From positions 2,057,001-2,121,000 of the forward strand of contig JAREIK010017820.1 in NCBI GenBank assembly GCA_029783825.1: a stretch of 64,000 nt of DNA, read 5' to 3'. Below the pieces are notes generated by a model. The model did not search any database. It saw nothing but the letters and a program-made list of their open reading frames with translations, and was not told the DNA's origin. Made by a program: the position numbers and the translations under genes. Source of the stretch: Sapria himalayana. Its lineage: Eukaryota; Streptophyta; Magnoliopsida; Malpighiales; Rafflesiaceae. Below are positions 61,441 to 64,000 of this stretch, in pieces; positions within the stretch are counted from its first letter, which is position 1, and each line of letters opens with the position of its first letter.

Positions 61441-64000
61441 AAATTACTAATTTAAACTCTTAATAGTAATTTTTTAATTAGTTATCTTTGAAAATATTTG
61501 ATCTAAATTAAAATTAATTTTATCAATAAAAAAAATATTAATTATAAATAATAGGCATCAAGATACTCATTATAAACAAAGAAAAGTTAGATTGGAGTAA
61601 TATAAAGGTAGTGACGGTTTGGAGATTGTACCCAATGCATAATGCTCTCGCTTTAGTATGATGTTAAAGAGAGATAAATATTCTCATCAATCTTATTATT
61701 AAAAGAGAAGCTGCATCTGATAAATTTCCTAGCAAAGATCTATCATTTTAGATTAGGGTATTTATTATTGTATTAAGATATAACTTCTAATATATACATA
61801 CACAAAGCCTTCTTATGTGATTAATTATTCTATTATAATTTTCATATAAATTAAAACATAACTTCTAATAAATACGAAATTAGTATTATTCTCATAATAA
61901 GACAACTTATAAAAATAGTATGATTTATTTATTTATTTTTTCTTAGAAAGTTTATTACTAAATGTGAATCAAAATTCGATGTATATATGTTGAGATAATA
62001 AATTGATAGTGTCAGGTAGGCACAACAGACTACATAAATAAGGAGTCCAACATAGTTATGTGGCTCGCAAGACAACCCAAGCATTCTAAATGACTTCACT
62101 ACATAGCCTAATGGCCTAGAGACATAATGGGGTCTGACAAGTTGAGTTCGACTTGTGTTAAAATCCAACATGATTAGGCCAGGCACACGGCTAACTTAGG
62201 CTAGCTTTGGTTAGTTGTAACTTGTAGGTTGGTTGCAGAGGCAAGCGCTATTGTTCTTGCTTGTCCTAGCCTATCATATTGGCTAGCAATTAGCATTGAT
62301 GGCTAACCTATCTATCTAGTTCATTTCCAATCTTGGGATGTGGGTTGGCCTAGACATTCGAATTCATCTGTCTAGATATAGATCATATTTATGTATGTGC
62401 GTGTGTGTGTGTGTGAAATTTTAGACAATATTTTTTAAAAAAAATTAAAAATGAAAATATAATTTATATGAATATCAATTCAAATTAGGACAATTATAGC
62501 TACTAGTATCATAATATTATCTTGTTTGATTTGGATTATCAAAACTTAATATGTCAATTTCATTATTTGCATATATATTATTATTTACTTATAGTTTTTT
62601 TGTTTTATCTTAAAGGCTTTTTTATGTGATTTTTATCTTTTAAATATTACATATTTTCATTAAAATTTGGTTGTAATCTAGTTTTCCTATATAAACAACT
62701 CATTCATATTTAATGAATCTCATCATCATTTTTTTTTGCTAAACTAAATAAAAAATTTATTCTCTTCCAAAATTATATCGATATCCTCCTACAGAAACTC
62801 ACTAAAACAATTTTAATTATTTTTGTAATATTTAAGATAATATTTTTATAATATGCTTTTTCTTGTTAGTTCATGCAAGTATATGAATTTGAAACTATTT
62901 TTATATATTTATAACTAATCCTAGGCTTTATTTATATTTAATAAAGGAATATAATTAAAGATTAATATATTAAATATTTTTTTTCTATATCAATCATTAT
63001 GCTTCCTACAAATGGATATTCTTTATATTAGTTAACGATATTACTTATATTATATATGCATCTTAAGTATAATATATAATAAGTTAGTATTAACAAACAA
63101 ACATATATTTATCATATCATAAAATATTTTAGTGTATTTTAAAAAAAATCATATATTCAAGTTTAATATGGATTTGTTAATTATTATTTTATTAATTTAT
63201 TAATAATATATTCAGATATTATATGACAGTAATTAATACATGAATATAATATCATATATAGAATTCTAATGATATTTGATAAGTAACAAAATTTTTTATG
63301 TTTAAATTTTAATGATTGCATTCTGTAAAAATTTTATTGTTTGTTAGACTTAGATATTTTAATATGTTTTAATGTATTTTATATTTATTTAATAAGAAAG
63401 TTATTTTTAAGCCAACTTATATTAAAGGATATTCACTAATAATTATTATGAAAACATTTATTATAACATCATGTAATGTATCATTAAATATTATATGATA
63501 TTTTATATTTTTATTCTTATATTTCTTAAATATTCTCAACATTCAATTGAATATTATAGGATCATCATGAAAATATAATATCTCATAAAATTTTATTATT
63601 CTTCTATTTAAATTTCAGATAGAATCGACATAATGATTGATGACGCATTTGAATGCATTGTTATCATGACTATGCAAAATGTTAGGTATTACCAAGATTA
63701 TTTCATTTATTTTTTAAGTTTGTCAATTATTATTTATATTTCTATTTTATAATTTTTTATTATGTAAATTTTATTGGTTGTTATAGAGGTTAAACATTAA
63801 GATGGTTAGAAGTGTATTTGCATACAATGAACTAGGGAGTACTAACATAGAGCCTAGAGAGCATATGAATAGTAGCAATACATCCTAGAGATTTGAATAT
63901 CAACATAGTGATGATAAAGCTAGGCCCGTGTTGGACTAGACACGGGGGACTTGGACTCGACAGCTAGGCCAGCTGGCAACTTCAGTCCTAGCCCATAATG

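Larger units (their letters stand above)
59181..64000 (+). repeat. Right arm of the very long inverted repeat, continuing past the window
   Basis: Partner of 54208-58871 in opposite orientation. It carries the D1 pseudogene copy, then the same AT-rich intron sequence and the gctagcc-type repeat islands at 62020-62390 and 63900-64000. The right copy keeps about 75 bp near 59318-59392 (FSDIGKLGSLLEQLEN) that are deleted in the left arm. Confidence 0.88.

Overview
The window is AT-rich nuclear DNA of a flowering plant. Genes are split by many introns, coding exons are islands in AT-rich sequence, and most of the rest is plant-type transposable-element debris (LINE, Ty1/copia, Ty3/gypsy, hAT and small hAT-like elements, SINE-like pieces). 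Wording of the two intact proteins looks slightly monocot-like to me, but I hold that with low confidence; no species can be named.

Only two genes look intact. (1) An ER-lumen-receptor-like membrane protein (ERD2-like long form, 272 aa) on the + strand has six exons between 3186 and 23642. Its intron 1 uses a GC-AG donor and its intron 2 is 18,733 bp long, stuffed with hAT-type elements. (2) A 5'-methylthioadenosine nucleosidase (MTN, 267 aa) on the - strand has eight exons between 29764 and 24143. The two genes are convergent, with only 500 bp between their stop codons.

Region by region. 1-1340: decayed LINE reverse transcriptase and zf-RVT. 2360-2610: A/T microsatellites. 3186-23642: ERD2-like gene; inside intron 2 lie two complete ~0.7-kb TIR elements with 8-bp target duplications (9913 and 13609), a 3.7-kb hAT element with a dead transposase and perfect 8-bp target duplication (16252-19975), two GC-rich TIR elements (20658, 21666) and a fragment (22251). 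24143-29764: MTN gene, with a GC-rich element and a ~190-bp tandem repeat in intron 3. 31090-32190: a SINE-like stretch and an isolated retrotransposon primer-binding site. 33400-37650: two successive - strand copia polyprotein remnants carrying a 42-bp in-frame repeat. 38390-40087: + strand copia RT/RNase H with a 3' LTR. 42829-59040: a CDC48C/NVL-like AAA-ATPase pseudogene on the - strand, its two ATPase domains separated by a 13.5-kb intron that holds GC-rich elements and a gypsy remnant. 54208-64000: a very long inverted repeat, arms of at least 4.7 kb around a ~0.3-kb centre, that duplicates the first ATPase domain and the following intron in opposite orientation and runs off the window end.

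The most unusual structure is this inverted repeat. If transcribed through, it would form a long hairpin RNA homologous to a CDC48C-type gene. No RNA genes, CRISPR arrays or bacterial-type operons were seen. I found no convincing novel multi-gene system.
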